Assembly: GCA_004802705.1 (NCBI GenBank)
Contig: SGPL01000052.1
Location: forward strand, 31,500 to 95,499
Direction of reading: 5' to 3'
Length of the DNA: 64,000 nucleotides
Source: Bondarzewia mesenterica
Lineage: Eukaryota > Basidiomycota > Agaricomycetes > Russulales > Bondarzewiaceae
Positions within the stretch are counted from its first letter, which is position 1, and each line of letters begins with the position of its first letter. Under the pieces are notes generated by a model. It saw nothing but the letters and a program-made list of their open reading frames with translations. It made no database searches and was not told the origin of the DNA. A program made the position numbers and the translations under genes. Below, piece after piece: positions 10,479-22,174 of the stretch.

Positions 10479-11071
10479 TGCTTGCTTTCCTTTTTTTTTG
10501 TTTGGATATCGTTTTGACCATACCCTTGCTTTACTTATGCCCTCTTGTATTCTTACCGCGGAGTCTTGGGCGCCTCCGGTCGCCTGTCATCTTTGTTACC
10601 ATCTATTCCTTTGATCGTTTACCCCATTTACCCTCCCGATTGACGCATTGATGTGTCTTCCGTTTCGTTCGGAATGACTGCTGGATCTCACTCATTTTTT
10701 TTTCTGCATGCATATACTTGCTCTTATCTACGCTCTGCTAGTTTCTGTTTTCGCCGCTACCACTAAGTTCCGACTGGGAATACACGTCAATTGTCATGGC
10801 TCGTCGAATGAACACGACCGAAGTGTCCTTTGCTCGAGGTCCGTCCGAACTTGCGCTATCGCTATCGACGGTGATGCGCTCGGCTCTGATATCGCTCTAT
10901 ACGTGCATGCCGTGTATCAAGGAGATGACGGACCTCCCAACTGTATAGGTAGAGTAATTAAGGCGATCTCGAGTAACGTAATTGGCGGTCGGAAGCTCGA
11001 GGACGCCTCGAGGACGCGTCCGAAGCGAGGGAAGGGGGGTATGTATAAAGGCCCAAAACGCAGACTGGGCG
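10479..11071. other. convergent intergenic region
   Basis: Between the stops of the septin (plus) and chorismate mutase (minus) genes. Contains T runs near 10489 and 10695 and otherwise no supportable feature. Confidence 0.6.
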
Positions 11072-12238
11072 TCACGATTTCGCCAACTTGTCGATCTCCT
11101 CCTGGGACATGTTGTCCAATCGCTGTAGCAGGTACTCGACCTGCCCTCGGACGAGCATGTCATAGGCTCCGTCAGTGTGGACTCATCGGGAATGAGGGTG
11201 TGGCCGGTGCTGCTGCTCACCTCGACCTCCTTTGTGAGCGGGATGATGTAGTTCTCGTAGAGCTCGACGACGCCCTCGACGTCGATCTTGCCGTTGGTGC
11301 CGTTGCAGAGCGGCTGGGGCTCGCCGTCGGAGGCGAAGTCTTGTGCGTAGAGGCTCGCTTTTTTGCGGAGGCGCTGCAGCAGCTTGTGTTCGACCTCGGG
11401 CTTGGTGATGAGCCCGGCGAGGGCGTCTTGGTTCCGGGTCTGGATGTGCGGGATGAAGGCCGCGGGGTCTTCGATGAATTTGGATTCGGATACGAATTTG
11501 CCTGTTCGAAGTGGGGAGTGGGGGAGGCAAGGTGAATAGGTGAGTACAGGGAAAGGAGGGGACGGGGGAAGGAGGGTTCTTCGTACCGTAGTGCACGCGC
11601 TTACTGATGGCTTGTAGGACTTCGATGTCGATCGTGGCGGCGCTGCCGTAGTTCCCGTCGTCCTCGTACTCTTCGTCGCCCGTGATGCCCTTGGCACGTT
11701 TCATCTTGGCGAGGGCAAGAGTGGCGGAGCGCGTTATGCGGGGGACGATGTAACGGGTGTAGAAGGAAAGGATGGATGCATTGGCGTTGACGTCGTTGGG
11801 GTATAGGATTTTTGGGTATTTGAGCGAGGGGAGGATGGGGGCAGGGAGGTTGGTGGTGAAGGGATATTCGTCAGGGCTGCAGAAATGTGAGTCGTTCCGT
11901 GCAAACGGACTTTGTCTTTTGTGTATGAGGCGGAGCTCTTACCTGGTGTATCTTCGTGCTTTGGCTGTGGGGAAGGTGGGATTGAGGAGATTGCTCGGTA
12001 GAAGTCGAGTCACGATACACGCACCGTGGAAACATTCTGTTTCGTGCAAGAACCAGACGAGCCAACTGTCGCCGCCGAGCTGCTCCCTGAAAGCTCCCAG
12101 CTCGTATATTTTTGGGTTGTGTGCGAACTGGGCTCGCTCAATCAGGGAGAAGATGATGGTGTCCTCGAGCCGGGTCAAGATGGATCGGATTCTATCGAGG
12201 GAGAGAGGATTCTCAGAAATCATATAATTGGCCTGCAT
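11072..12238 (-). CDS. ARO7: chorismate mutase
   Basis: Converts chorismate to prephenate, the branch step to phenylalanine and tyrosine. Five exons on the minus strand join without any frame problem: [21 protein letters not shown] with [39 protein letters not shown] to [24 protein letters not shown] to IIPLTKEVE; and [19 protein letters not shown]. This is the all-helical eukaryotic AroQ type (about 265-270 residues), with the catalytic Arg in LSLDRIR and RRYT-SPDEYPF, and the C-terminal helices of the fungal enzyme whose regulatory site senses Trp and Tyr. The stop is at 11072-11074. The start could be 12238 or the in-frame ATG at 12223; the latter gives a more usual N-terminus. Very secure. 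Confidence 0.95.
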
Positions 12239-12701
12239 TTTTGAACCGCCCGGGAAAGAAGATAAGAGCTCGAGCGAGAGACGCTTGTTGGTCGAGTCGG
12301 AGAGCACGGAGGGGGAGCGACCCATGAAAATGAATTGGAGCAAGGCTTTTGACGACTTTGCAGAGCCGATCGGACTTGAAGTTGACCCGGGAGAGATGCG
12401 GGGTAATGATAAATAGCCCTGAATTTCTTTAGGACCTGAATCCCCTCGTCACCCATAAGTACTTTGAAACTTCAACGTTAATTCAACTTCTATCCGATTC
12501 ATCACCGACAACGTCCGTGTGTCCCGAACACGTCCTGAGTCAGGGTTCTCATTTACGCTTTATTTTTCATTCATTTGAGTGACAGGTTTTGAAGTTTTCA
12601 AGCGCCCGGCTCACAACTGCGCGGCGGGGCTGCGCGCGTCCCACTGGGTTGCGCACAGCAACTGCAGTTTGTTGCATCACCTTCACTTTCATCTTCTCTT
12701 C
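12239..12701. other. intergenic, divergent promoters
   Basis: Lies between the starts of chorismate mutase (minus) and the DHHC gene (plus). The frame of chorismate mutase remains open upstream to 12343 but without conserved sequence. No repeats seen. Confidence 0.5.
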
Positions 12702-14225
12702 ATGTCCTGCGCACGCATCGTCTTTCGCTGCTTCAAAGCCCTCGAACGCCTGGGAGATAGAATAACCGGTGCGGCTGGCCCGTACTTCGTCGGCCTTGCT
12801 GTCCTCTTGTTTTCCACAGGAACCATCTGCTTCTGTCAGTTATGTTCCGTTCGTTTCCTCTTCATGCCATTCGTCTCACACAGTTTGTCACCCATCAGTA
12901 GAAATCATACTGCCTTGTCTGCCTTTGCCATGGCTGTCCGTTCCCCCATGCTTTCTCATCATTCTGAACATGTTTGGTCATTACTACCTCGTCTGCACTG
13001 TGTCTCCTGGATTTGTCGACGATCCTCCGCTTGTACAGGGTCATGGGATCACCTGGGCAAAACGAATAGATCCGACACCCGTGTCCGGCGTCCATTGGTC
13101 CACAGAACTTAACATCACGCGTGCCGAGGTGACGAAGTGTAGAAAATGCGGTCAGACCAAGCCAGAGGTATGTTTGCACTCACTGTCAACAGAACCTTAC
13201 GGCTTATCCTCTTCATCTTCCCCCTTTCATCCTCTGAGAGGACGCACCACTGCCGTATATGCAATCATTGCGTGCTGAAATATGACCATCATTGCCCGGT
13301 AAGTGTCCTGCGCATGACGTCTCCGTATCGGAATGAGTTCACGAATCTCGTACTCCGGCCTCGCAGTGTAAGCCCCCCAAAGTGATCTTCGTAATACTAG
13401 GTGCTCATTACTGCGCAGGGATCAACCAATGTGTAGGGCTCTACAACGAGCGGCATTTCGTCATGTTCATGTCCGTGACGGTACCTTCGCCTCCCCATTT
13501 TCGTATCTCAATTTGATCCGAATTTCACAGGGCGTATACCGTCTTCGCAACATTTTGGTTCTCTATTCTCGGCCTAGACCACTTGTTAGATGCTCTAGGC
13601 ATCCGCTTCGATGTGAGCTCCCCTTCCCCCATCTCTAATTCCCTCACGCTAACGATGTATAACAAAGGATCACTGGCCATACCGCATGCCAGCTGTCATC
13701 TATATCATGATTTGGGTACTTTCTGCCGTTATGTGTCTGGCTGTCGGAACCATGCTGCTATGGCACCTATGGAGTGTCGCCATCGGTGAGACCTCGGTTG
13801 AAGGTCACGACCACGATGTTTACCGCAGTCTCGCCAAGTCCCGCGGCGAGGTGGGTCAACCCCCGTTCTCTTCCTAATTTTTTCTCATGACACCCATTTT
13901 TGTTCAAGACCTTCGTCAACTCGTATGACCTTGGGCATGTTCAATTTTATCGTCGCTATTACTCCTTGTTGACTGTGCGCTCAGAAAGCGCAAGAACCTC
14001 GAACTATTTTTGAATATCGGACCGGAGGGGTAGTAAGCATTTCCGATTTCGAGCACGTTTTCTGGTGATTGAACTTGTCGCTATAGCCCATTATACACCC
14101 TACTCCTTCCCCTGAGAGTACTTCCATACACTGATGGCCGGTCCTGGGCCCGTAGGCCCGGACACGAGCGACACCACGGCGTACGAGTGGGCGAGGAGCT
14201 CACAGATGATGAGGACGATGAGTGA
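12702..14225 (+). CDS. DHHC palmitoyltransferase
   Basis: Membrane S-acyltransferase that moves palmitate to cysteines of target proteins. Signals: N-terminal membrane span YFVGLAVLLFSTGTICF, second span near ILPCLPLPWLSVPPCFLIIL, the Cys-rich domain [31 protein letters not shown], then WINQCVGLYNERHFVMFM, two more spans (AYTVFATFWFSILGL; MPAVIYIMIWVLSAVM), and a C-terminal TDGRSWARRPG ending in an acidic DDEDDE. Exon 13216-13298 stops exactly after CCG of DHHCP, and the next clear exon starts at 13419 with GG; the missing T of the invariant Trp codon is supplied by one base at 13367 flanked by cctcgcag and gtaagc (see findings). The last intron uses GTAAGC just after an in-frame TA, giving GPEGYPLYTLLLPLR. 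At least eight introns, all short. Confidence 0.92.
13367..13367 (+). other. candidate single-nucleotide exon of the DHHC gene
   Basis: One T lies between an acceptor-like cctcgcag (13359-13366) and a donor-like gtaagc (13368-13373). It splits a 120-nt gap into introns of 68 nt (13299-13366) and 51 nt (13368-13418), both of usual length here, and restores the Trp codon of DHHCPW and the downstream frame. Inference from splice signals and conservation only; no transcript was available. Confidence 0.6.
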
Positions 14226-15755
14226 TACCACGCAGATTCAGACATTGCGTTTTTGGAATGCTAACTTCTTGCATCCCGAAGCCACGTACTTACATGTAAT
14301 TATTGACCATTGACCTCTTTTGATCTATGCTATCGTCGAGTGTCATTAAACGTTGCAGTGAGTGCTCTTTCTTATGCGTCTTTTCAATTTCTTTTGCGTT
14401 TTTGTATGATGACAGTTTGCCGGGGCCAGTTGACCCTTTGAAGGCGACGATCCGACGCTTGCATTCGTGTGGGCGGTCGGATTGTAGCTTTGGAAAGTGG
14501 TTTGATATAATTCCGGTTTTTTTGGACCTTGTTGCTTCGCGACGGTCTGGTGATCTGATCCTTCTTCCCTTTCTCATGTTATTGATAGTGTCGACCTGGT
14601 GGTGCTGGTAACTGAACGATTGTTCCCCCCCTTACCTAGATGAAACTGGTGCTGCTACGCAAACTTTGGCTATGAGCATGCCTTAAGCTCTGGATAATTT
14701 GCTATCTTCCATTGAAGGGAGTCCTGTCAAATGCAAACTGTATCTTGTGCAAGTTCTGCAAATCATAGGAAGCCTTCCAGTTGTTCGAACTTCCAGGCAA
14801 TCGCATCGGCGCACAACTCTGAGAAGATCGTGCGAATCGTTTGGTGTAAGATGGATGACTCACTGCTGGGAACGCGGTTATGGTTTGACGCAGGGAGGCA
14901 CTTTCTGGTTCATGGTTGAACGCGCTTCCTTCATCTTTCTCTGACATCTTCGATTCATTTGTTGAGACCCGAAGGATTCGCGATATGATTGGATGGTGAG
15001 CGCGATGCCGAAGGTGAATTTCCTGCTTTTTTTTTGTCCCGCGTCGAAGTACACTGACTTTTGAGGGACAGTCGGTGCTTGGCGCACGCACTTGGTATTC
15101 CAAAGGAACCTTGGGCTTCCTTTCTCCTACCCTCTCTCAGACAATCAGGCCCACCGATCGATCAGTCGAGTCATAAACCGTACTAGGGCTTGCGATTGGA
15201 ACACAGAAGTCGCACATAAAGATGTCTATCACAGCAGTCATACGTAGTGTGTGAGCAGGAGGGTCTCCAGAAGGGGGTTTTTTTTGAACCGGTCAATCGC
15301 CAGAACCGTTCGCACTAGCACGGCAGGGTAATTTTGCAATCGCTGAACCTCGGTCAAGCTGGCAACCTATGCGATATGCACACCATGACTTCAGACGATT
15401 GTGTCAACATTCGATACTGTATCCCCCTCAACTTGCGCTGGTCTTCCACTGACCACAAATTGTCCATGATTTTCTTTAAAATAGGTTGGCCGGTCTGCTA
15501 CAACAATAGCGCTCGGACCGTCGTTGATGATTGGCTTCTGGTGCTCCGACCCGAGACCGAACCCCCCGTTCCCTCCTCCCGCTTCTCGTGGAATTGAACC
15601 AGTCTTCCAGTCATCGGATGTGGAGTTGCATCATAATCAGATGACACCGTGGTCATCGTCAATCTACATCCGCCAATGACTCCTGCAGGAAACATATAGG
15701 GGTGACGATAGCATGGGAGGGAACCCAGGTTCCCCCGTTCCCTTCGACTAACATC
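14226..15755. other. long intergenic region upstream of THI4
   Basis: About 1.5 kb with only short, unlikely reading frames on both strands. It should hold the THI4 promoter and leader. I looked for the conserved thiamine-pyrophosphate aptamer core and saw only loose look-alikes (see rejected items). A T9 run is at about 15027-15036 and a T8 run near 15278. Confidence 0.5.
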
Positions 15756-16891
<1,136 letters not shown>

Positions 16892-17164
16892 GTCAATAGT
16901 GATTGTAAAAGGAAATCTTTGGGCGGGTGTGAAAAAGTTTTAGAACGTCATTTTTTGTTGTGTAGCCAATATGGATTTTTACTCTCAACTCATTTGGTCA
17001 TGGTAAACGGGGGTAAACGAAGCAGCTGCTCTGTCAGGTACGAGGCCGATAGTTTTAGATCCTAACATGTACAAATAAACACTCAGAATGACGCGTCCGA
17101 TTCACACCCAAACTAAGCACATCTGCACTTTTTAATTGTCTATATGGGATACAGTCTTCCATCC

Positions 17165-17954
17165 ATGACAAGTCCCGCCGAACAAGTCCGCGCTCTGATG
17201 GCGCGTAAGGATGCCATTGAAGCCGAGCTTGACACCCAAGCTTCCATCCTGCGCGCGAATGAGGCGGACATGCGCACGCCTCTCGTCGATCGGGAGGGTT
17301 TTCCGCGAGCGGACATCGATATCTGGGCCGTGCGGCAGGCGCGCGTGCGCATTATTGAGCTGCGCAATGACCTGAGCGGCCTGATGGACGAAATTGGTGA
17401 GGCGCTGCAGAGCGTGTACGATCCTGCCAATGTCCAGCCATCAGAGGGGAGTGTCGAGAAGTCGAGTGAGGAGAGTCGGGAGGCCCTCAAGCCTTTCGCG
17501 AAAGTGAATGCCGTAGCTCCTGGTAGCCCAGCGGCGGATGCGGTATGCCTGTTTGGATGGACCTCTCACTTGCCATTCTTCTAACCTTTGGCACGACATG
17601 AAGGGCCTGCTCCGTGACGATCTCATCGTCGAATTTGGGCACCTCCGGCACGTATCTTTCGCGTCGTCATCCTCTTTGCAACCTCTCTCCGAATTGGTAA
17701 CTGTAAATGAAAACGTGCGTGATGGTTTCTTGTTGTGATTTTTGTCAAAAACGTGCTCAGATACGTACGCCTACAGAAGGTGATCAAGGTTGTTGTGCAC
17801 AGAGGTGAACAGGGTGCTGTTCCTTTGAGCTTCACCCCGCGACAAGGCTGGGGTGGGCGAGGCATGCTAGGGTGAGTGTTTTTGGCAAGTCAATCCTTTC
17901 ATTCTACAATCCCAACTTTCCAGATGTCATATCGTGCCATTTACACCGCCATAA
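17165..17954 (+). CDS. NAS2: 26S proteasome assembly chaperone Nas2 / PSMD9 (p27)
   Basis: Chaperone of the proteasome base that holds the Rpt5 C-terminus through a PDZ domain during assembly. Exons: 17165-17542, 17604-17714, 17777-17871, 17924-17954. The N-terminal helical part (QVRALMARKDAIEAELDTQ; TPLVDREGFPRADIDI; ARVRIIELRNDLSGLM) is the family hallmark; the PDZ follows: [67 protein letters not shown]. About 205 residues, normal. Two acceptors 16 nt apart (17760 and 17776) could end intron 2; only the second keeps the frame. An in-frame ATG at 17144 is also possible. Confidence 0.93.
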
Positions 17955-18111
17955 CGGATGAATGTGAAGATGAAATGATGGTGTACGAATATTCTGATAT
18001 TGTTGTATTTGTCGCGCCTGTTCTTTTTCTGTTGTGCGTCTTAGTATCTGCATTCAAAATCCATTCAGATATGTGGCCGTAAAAGTACAACATCTCCCAG
18101 AGCGAAACCGG

Positions 18112-20404
18112 TCACAGCTTAGCCTTCGTCCTGCTCCCATAAACCAGCGCTGAGTCCATGTTGGACCTGTCAAGCGAAGTTATTTTTGCCCTCTTGACAT
18201 CCTCCCGTGCCGCCTTTAGACCCCCTTCAATGATCCATCGACAGAAGGCCTCGATATCGACATCTCTCTGTGCCTCATCCTTATTGTACGACCACACGGC
18301 GTGTTCCAAAAGGTAAAAGCCCGAGGCAACGTGAGCAAACAACATGAAGGCAGGCCGAGGAACTAGCATTGGAACTGGTTGCTTATACGCAGCTTGAAGC
18401 TCCTCTAAGCCGGTCCGAAGAAGGGAGAGCGGCTCTTCAATTTGCATCTTGAGCGGGTCGGGCACGGATGCCAAACTCATCTCAGCCCACTGAGGGATCA
18501 CCTTCACATGAGGAAAATGAAGGCTGCACGTAGATTCAAGTACTCACATCTATAAAGGATTTGAGAGCGCCTTTGATCTGGATCGTTCTGAGAAGGTCCA
18601 GCGATAGCACCGTGATTGTGCCTTCCCAGATCTTCTCTACGAGAGAGTCCCGGATGAGCCTGGTACTGTGTGAATACGACGTTTTGCCTAGAACAAAAGT
18701 GAGGGCTCTCCTAACCTTCCAATCATGTTCTCCTCCATATAACCCTGGCCACCCATGCTCGACATGCATTCTTCCATGGCTGATACCGCCTTCTCCGCTG
18801 CAAAACCCTTGATGATAGGAGTTAACAGCCTAAACCTCAGCTCCTCGTCCTTGCTCGCCGTCCCGCACTCCGTCTTCCCCAACAAATGAACAGCGCCAAA
18901 CGTCAAATGCACCAGAGCGCGATAGACAAGAGAGATCTTGGCAAGCTCAGCGACGTGCAGCGGGGTATCGACGAGCATCTGTTTGCCGCCGTTGACGGCG
19001 CGCACGGTCGCGAACGAGCTAGCTATGGCGAGACATTTGCGGAGCGCACCGACGGATCCGATGGCGGAATGCACACGCGTGATGTTGAGGACGGGCGCGA
19101 TGCACCTGACGCCTTGATTCTGCGGTCCGAGGAGGTAGCCTTCCGTGCCGTTGAGCGAGAGCTCTGCAGTTGGGAGGATGTGTGTGCCAATCTTGTTTTT
19201 AAGTCGGTGAACATATATATTGTTGCTTGTTGATGGCGGTAGAGGACTGGGAGGCTCGTGAACGAGAGGGAGGCGAAGGGGTACGAGAAAGAGTGATAGG
19301 CCTCGCGAACCCTGCGAAAGTGATCCTGTCCGGGCCAAGGCGACGGAGACGTTGCTGTCCGTCGCGCTAGAGAACCATTTGAAACCGTCGAGCTTATAAA
19401 CTGGGCCTAAGGGGTGAGCGGTGATTTCAGAGGAGGGGGCGGCTGTGGTTTCGGTTTGCGAGACGTCGGACCCCCCTGGACGCTAATTCTTTTGTGAAGT
19501 GTGGCCAGCCCTGGCGTAAAGGGAGCAGCTCACCTCCGTCATCCATTGCCCCGCGGTGAATGCGGTAGACGGATCGCGGCTAGAAAAGTGAGTCAACGCT
19601 TGTTTCAAACGCCTGGCGCTGATTGCCAAGAACTAGGATGCGTACCTGACAAGGCGTGGAAAGACGTCCTTCTGCATTGCAGGTGTACCGAATAACTCTA
19701 ATACTGTGAAGACATGAAGCACATGTTCGTGCGCAAGAAAGTATGACGGTACCTCGAGCACATCCATCTGTCATGGCGATGGGGCAGAAGACCTGATAGA
19801 TGCAATCCAGCTCACCATTCTCGAATAAATATGTAATGACCTTACCACTTGACCGTCTCCGCTCATGAGAAGCATCTTAACAAAGGCATGGATCCTGCTA
19901 TGCTCCCCATGCTTCCGATCGTAAGATATAGCGACGACTCCTTCTTTCTGAACAGCGGCTTTGAGGCCTCTCCAGCCTTCGGAAGTGTGAAGTATATCGA
20001 CGCGTTGACCCCACTGATTGTATTGGGTGAGATAGGGAGGGGTTGCGAGGTTGCTGAGGGCACGGATTTCTGGTCACGCAGAAAGATATCTAGATGGAGG
20101 TCATACGCTGGAAACCAGTATGTAGGCTTACCTGGGATAGTCTCCCGTTCGAGTCTTCTAAGATCTGCGTCGACCTCGGCATGCACACTGCATTCTGGGG
20201 TGAGAAAACAGTAAATGCATAAGCATTGAACACACCTCTTCGGGAAAAGACGCTTCAACAAAGTGAACAGAACAGGGTCTGCACCGTAGGGCTCATCGTC
20301 AGAGAACGGTAGCTATATGTTCATTGTTGATTGACAGGTCGATTCGCACAACAAGGAGCAAGTGTTGAGATGCTCACCTGCTGGAAGCCCTCTTCGACGC
20401 GCAT
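18112..20404 (-). CDS. acyl-CoA dehydrogenase family protein (AidB / ACAD-like)
   Basis: Flavoprotein of the acyl-CoA dehydrogenase fold. At least nine exons on the minus strand, all joining in frame: MRVEEGFQQ / LPFSDDEPYGADPVLFTLLKR / SVHAEVDADLRRLE / a long exon ending GEHSRIHAFVKMLLMSGDGQV / VFCPIAMTDGCAR / VLELFGTPAMQKDVFPRLV / STAFTAGQWMTE / RPGGSDVSQTETTA...DGFKWFSSATDSNV to SSMGGQGYMEENMIG / STRLIRDSLVEKIWEGTITVLSLDLLR / the C-terminal helical part. RPGGSDVSQTET with WFSSATDSN is typical of the DNA-alkylation-response AidB branch rather than mitochondrial beta-oxidation enzymes, and the GGQGY motif of the FAD site is present. No presequence is evident. The substrate is unknown. Confidence 0.92.
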
Positions 20405-20880
20405 GGCACAAAAAGTCAAAGTGAGACGGCAGTTTGTCTGGACTCTGAACGCTAGAATGGGTTCAATTGCGTTCTTATTGTGAGCCAAGACGAAGCTGCG
20501 CCCTGGTGTATGATACCGTGTATCTGAGCTTCATCATAATGCATATGCATAAGGTCCGGTCGGCCTCGAATAACACGAGATAATGTCGAAAATCTAGAGA
20601 TCTTGAAGAGATCACGCAGCTCGGCGACGAGTCCGAGGTCATGTTAGGGACATTCCCCATCTTGCAAATAATGCAGCTCATTTCTGGCTGGTAAAGAAAA
20701 TTAAAATGCATGCAGATTGAAAGCGAAATTCTGGAATTTCAGGGTATTCAGTGTTCACTGGGTGAAAACCAAGTGGGAACAGACATCTGAACAGTGAAGT
20801 CACTAACGATCGGACCGGTACCCACCGGGTGCTATTTAGTATTCAGTCACAGTGCGGCTTTCTCACACCCGCCAGTGACA
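20405..20880. other. intergenic, divergent promoters
   Basis: Between the acyl-CoA dehydrogenase (minus) and thioesterase (plus) starts. One chance minus-strand frame at 20475-20711; nothing else recognised. Confidence 0.55.
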
Positions 20881-21843
20881 ATGTCGGCCTGCCTTCACTT
20901 TACTCGTCGGGTATGAGAGTTTTTGACTGTGATTCTGAGCATCCCAGCCTTAACACGTCGCACTCAGGTCTGGAAATCTTTCATAGATAATAAAGGTGTT
21001 AAACTTTCGAATCGACTCGCGATTTGCAACTGATTCGCGTCATCCTTGCCCGTTTGTAGGCCACGATGCACAGTGCTTTCCCAACGTATGGTTGCTCCAT
21101 GAAATAGCACTCATCGAACTGTCCTCACCTCCGCGCAGCTTAACATCCATCATGCGCGACCTGGAGTTGTAGAGGCCTCTTTGAAGATTGAGCCGTACAA
21201 CGGTACGTTCGTCAGCATACTAGCATGGGACATGGCTGATTCACTCACACATAAAGCGAAGTGAACAGAGTCGGAGTACGGTATCTTGTCAAGTCTGAGT
21301 GGTGACCGCAAACGGCTGACCTCTTCTTCTGAAGACTGTGCATGGAGGTCTTATCTTGTCTTTGACGGATACCCTAGGCTCCCTTGCTCTCGCCACAAAA
21401 GGTCAATTCATGACCGGCGTTTCCACAGATATTGGAGCCTCATTTGTCAAGCCCGCGGGACGTCCGGGCGATGTCCTCAACATGACTGCCTCGTTAACTG
21501 CAATGGGTATGTGTCCATCACTGAGACTAACAAGAAGTTGATCGTATGTTGATCCTATCGTACCTAGGTAAATCGCTGGCTTTCACGCGCGTTGACTTCA
21601 CAAACTCCTCTGGAGATCTTGTTGCCTACGGGCGTGAGTGCCTTGAATCAATTCTGGGTATACCATTGTAATGGGTGTCTGACTTCCTGCGCAGACCACA
21701 CGAAATATATTGGCAAGTCAATACACCATTCGGTCAGTCATCTCCACGGAAAGATGCATTGCTATGCTGACCTCTTCCTAAAGGATAACGTCAAGTTCTC
21801 TGAAGATGGCGAGAAGATTGTGGCCGGAAAGGATGTTGATTAG
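20881..21843 (+). CDS. hotdog-fold acyl-CoA thioesterase (ACOT13/PaaI type)
   Basis: Hydrolyses acyl-CoA thioesters; resembles the THEM2/ACOT13 branch. Small exons: MSACLHFTRR / VWKSFIDNK / GHDAQCFPN / LNIHHARPGVVEASLKIEPYN / VNRVG / TVHGGLILSLTDTLGSLALATKGQ...LTAMG / KSLAFTRVDFTNSSGDLVAYG / HHTKYIGKS to the stop at 21841-21843. The catalytic helix segment RVG-TVHGGLILSLTDTLGS with the HGG motif and the ending LVAYGHHTKYIG are diagnostic. The last intron must use GTGAGT inside what looks like a GGGC codon context. The exon giving VNRVG is only about 14 nt. The neighbouring acyl-CoA dehydrogenase is divergently placed, but a shared pathway cannot be claimed from that. Confidence 0.85.
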
Positions 21844-22174
21844 CCAAACCTTGGGTTTGATCCTCTCTTGAGAGTATTCATCTTGTAGCAACTTATCATA
21901 TCGCCGTGAAATCCTGAAAATCGCATGATTGGCTGGATCGACTTTTTGGATGAATTTGAACAATGTTATTCAACTTTGCTTCCTGTGGGAGACAAGTTTC
22001 TCGCTCAGCTGAGCCGGCGAATGGAAATGATGCGCGTGCATGCTGTGACACGGCCCGGTGTCCAATACACGCCTTCCCCGTTCCGCACGACATACACCCA
22101 TCTCCTTACAACCTTGCAACCAACACTGCTCTTGTTCCCTACTTGTACCTCGCAGATTACTGGCACACTTTGAA
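21844..22174. other. intergenic between thioesterase and ALG6
   Basis: Contains the 3' region of the thioesterase and the ALG6 promoter; the open frames that cross it are not conserved sequence. Confidence 0.5.

Noticed and set aside
14640..15060. Thiamine-pyrophosphate riboswitch upstream of THI4
   Set aside because: Look-alikes exist (ctctggataat at about 14690 and gttgagacccgaagg at about 14961), but neither has both the CTGAGA side and the paired GGATAATGCCAGCG-type core, and they are 0.7-1 kb from the start codon. A covariance search would decide.
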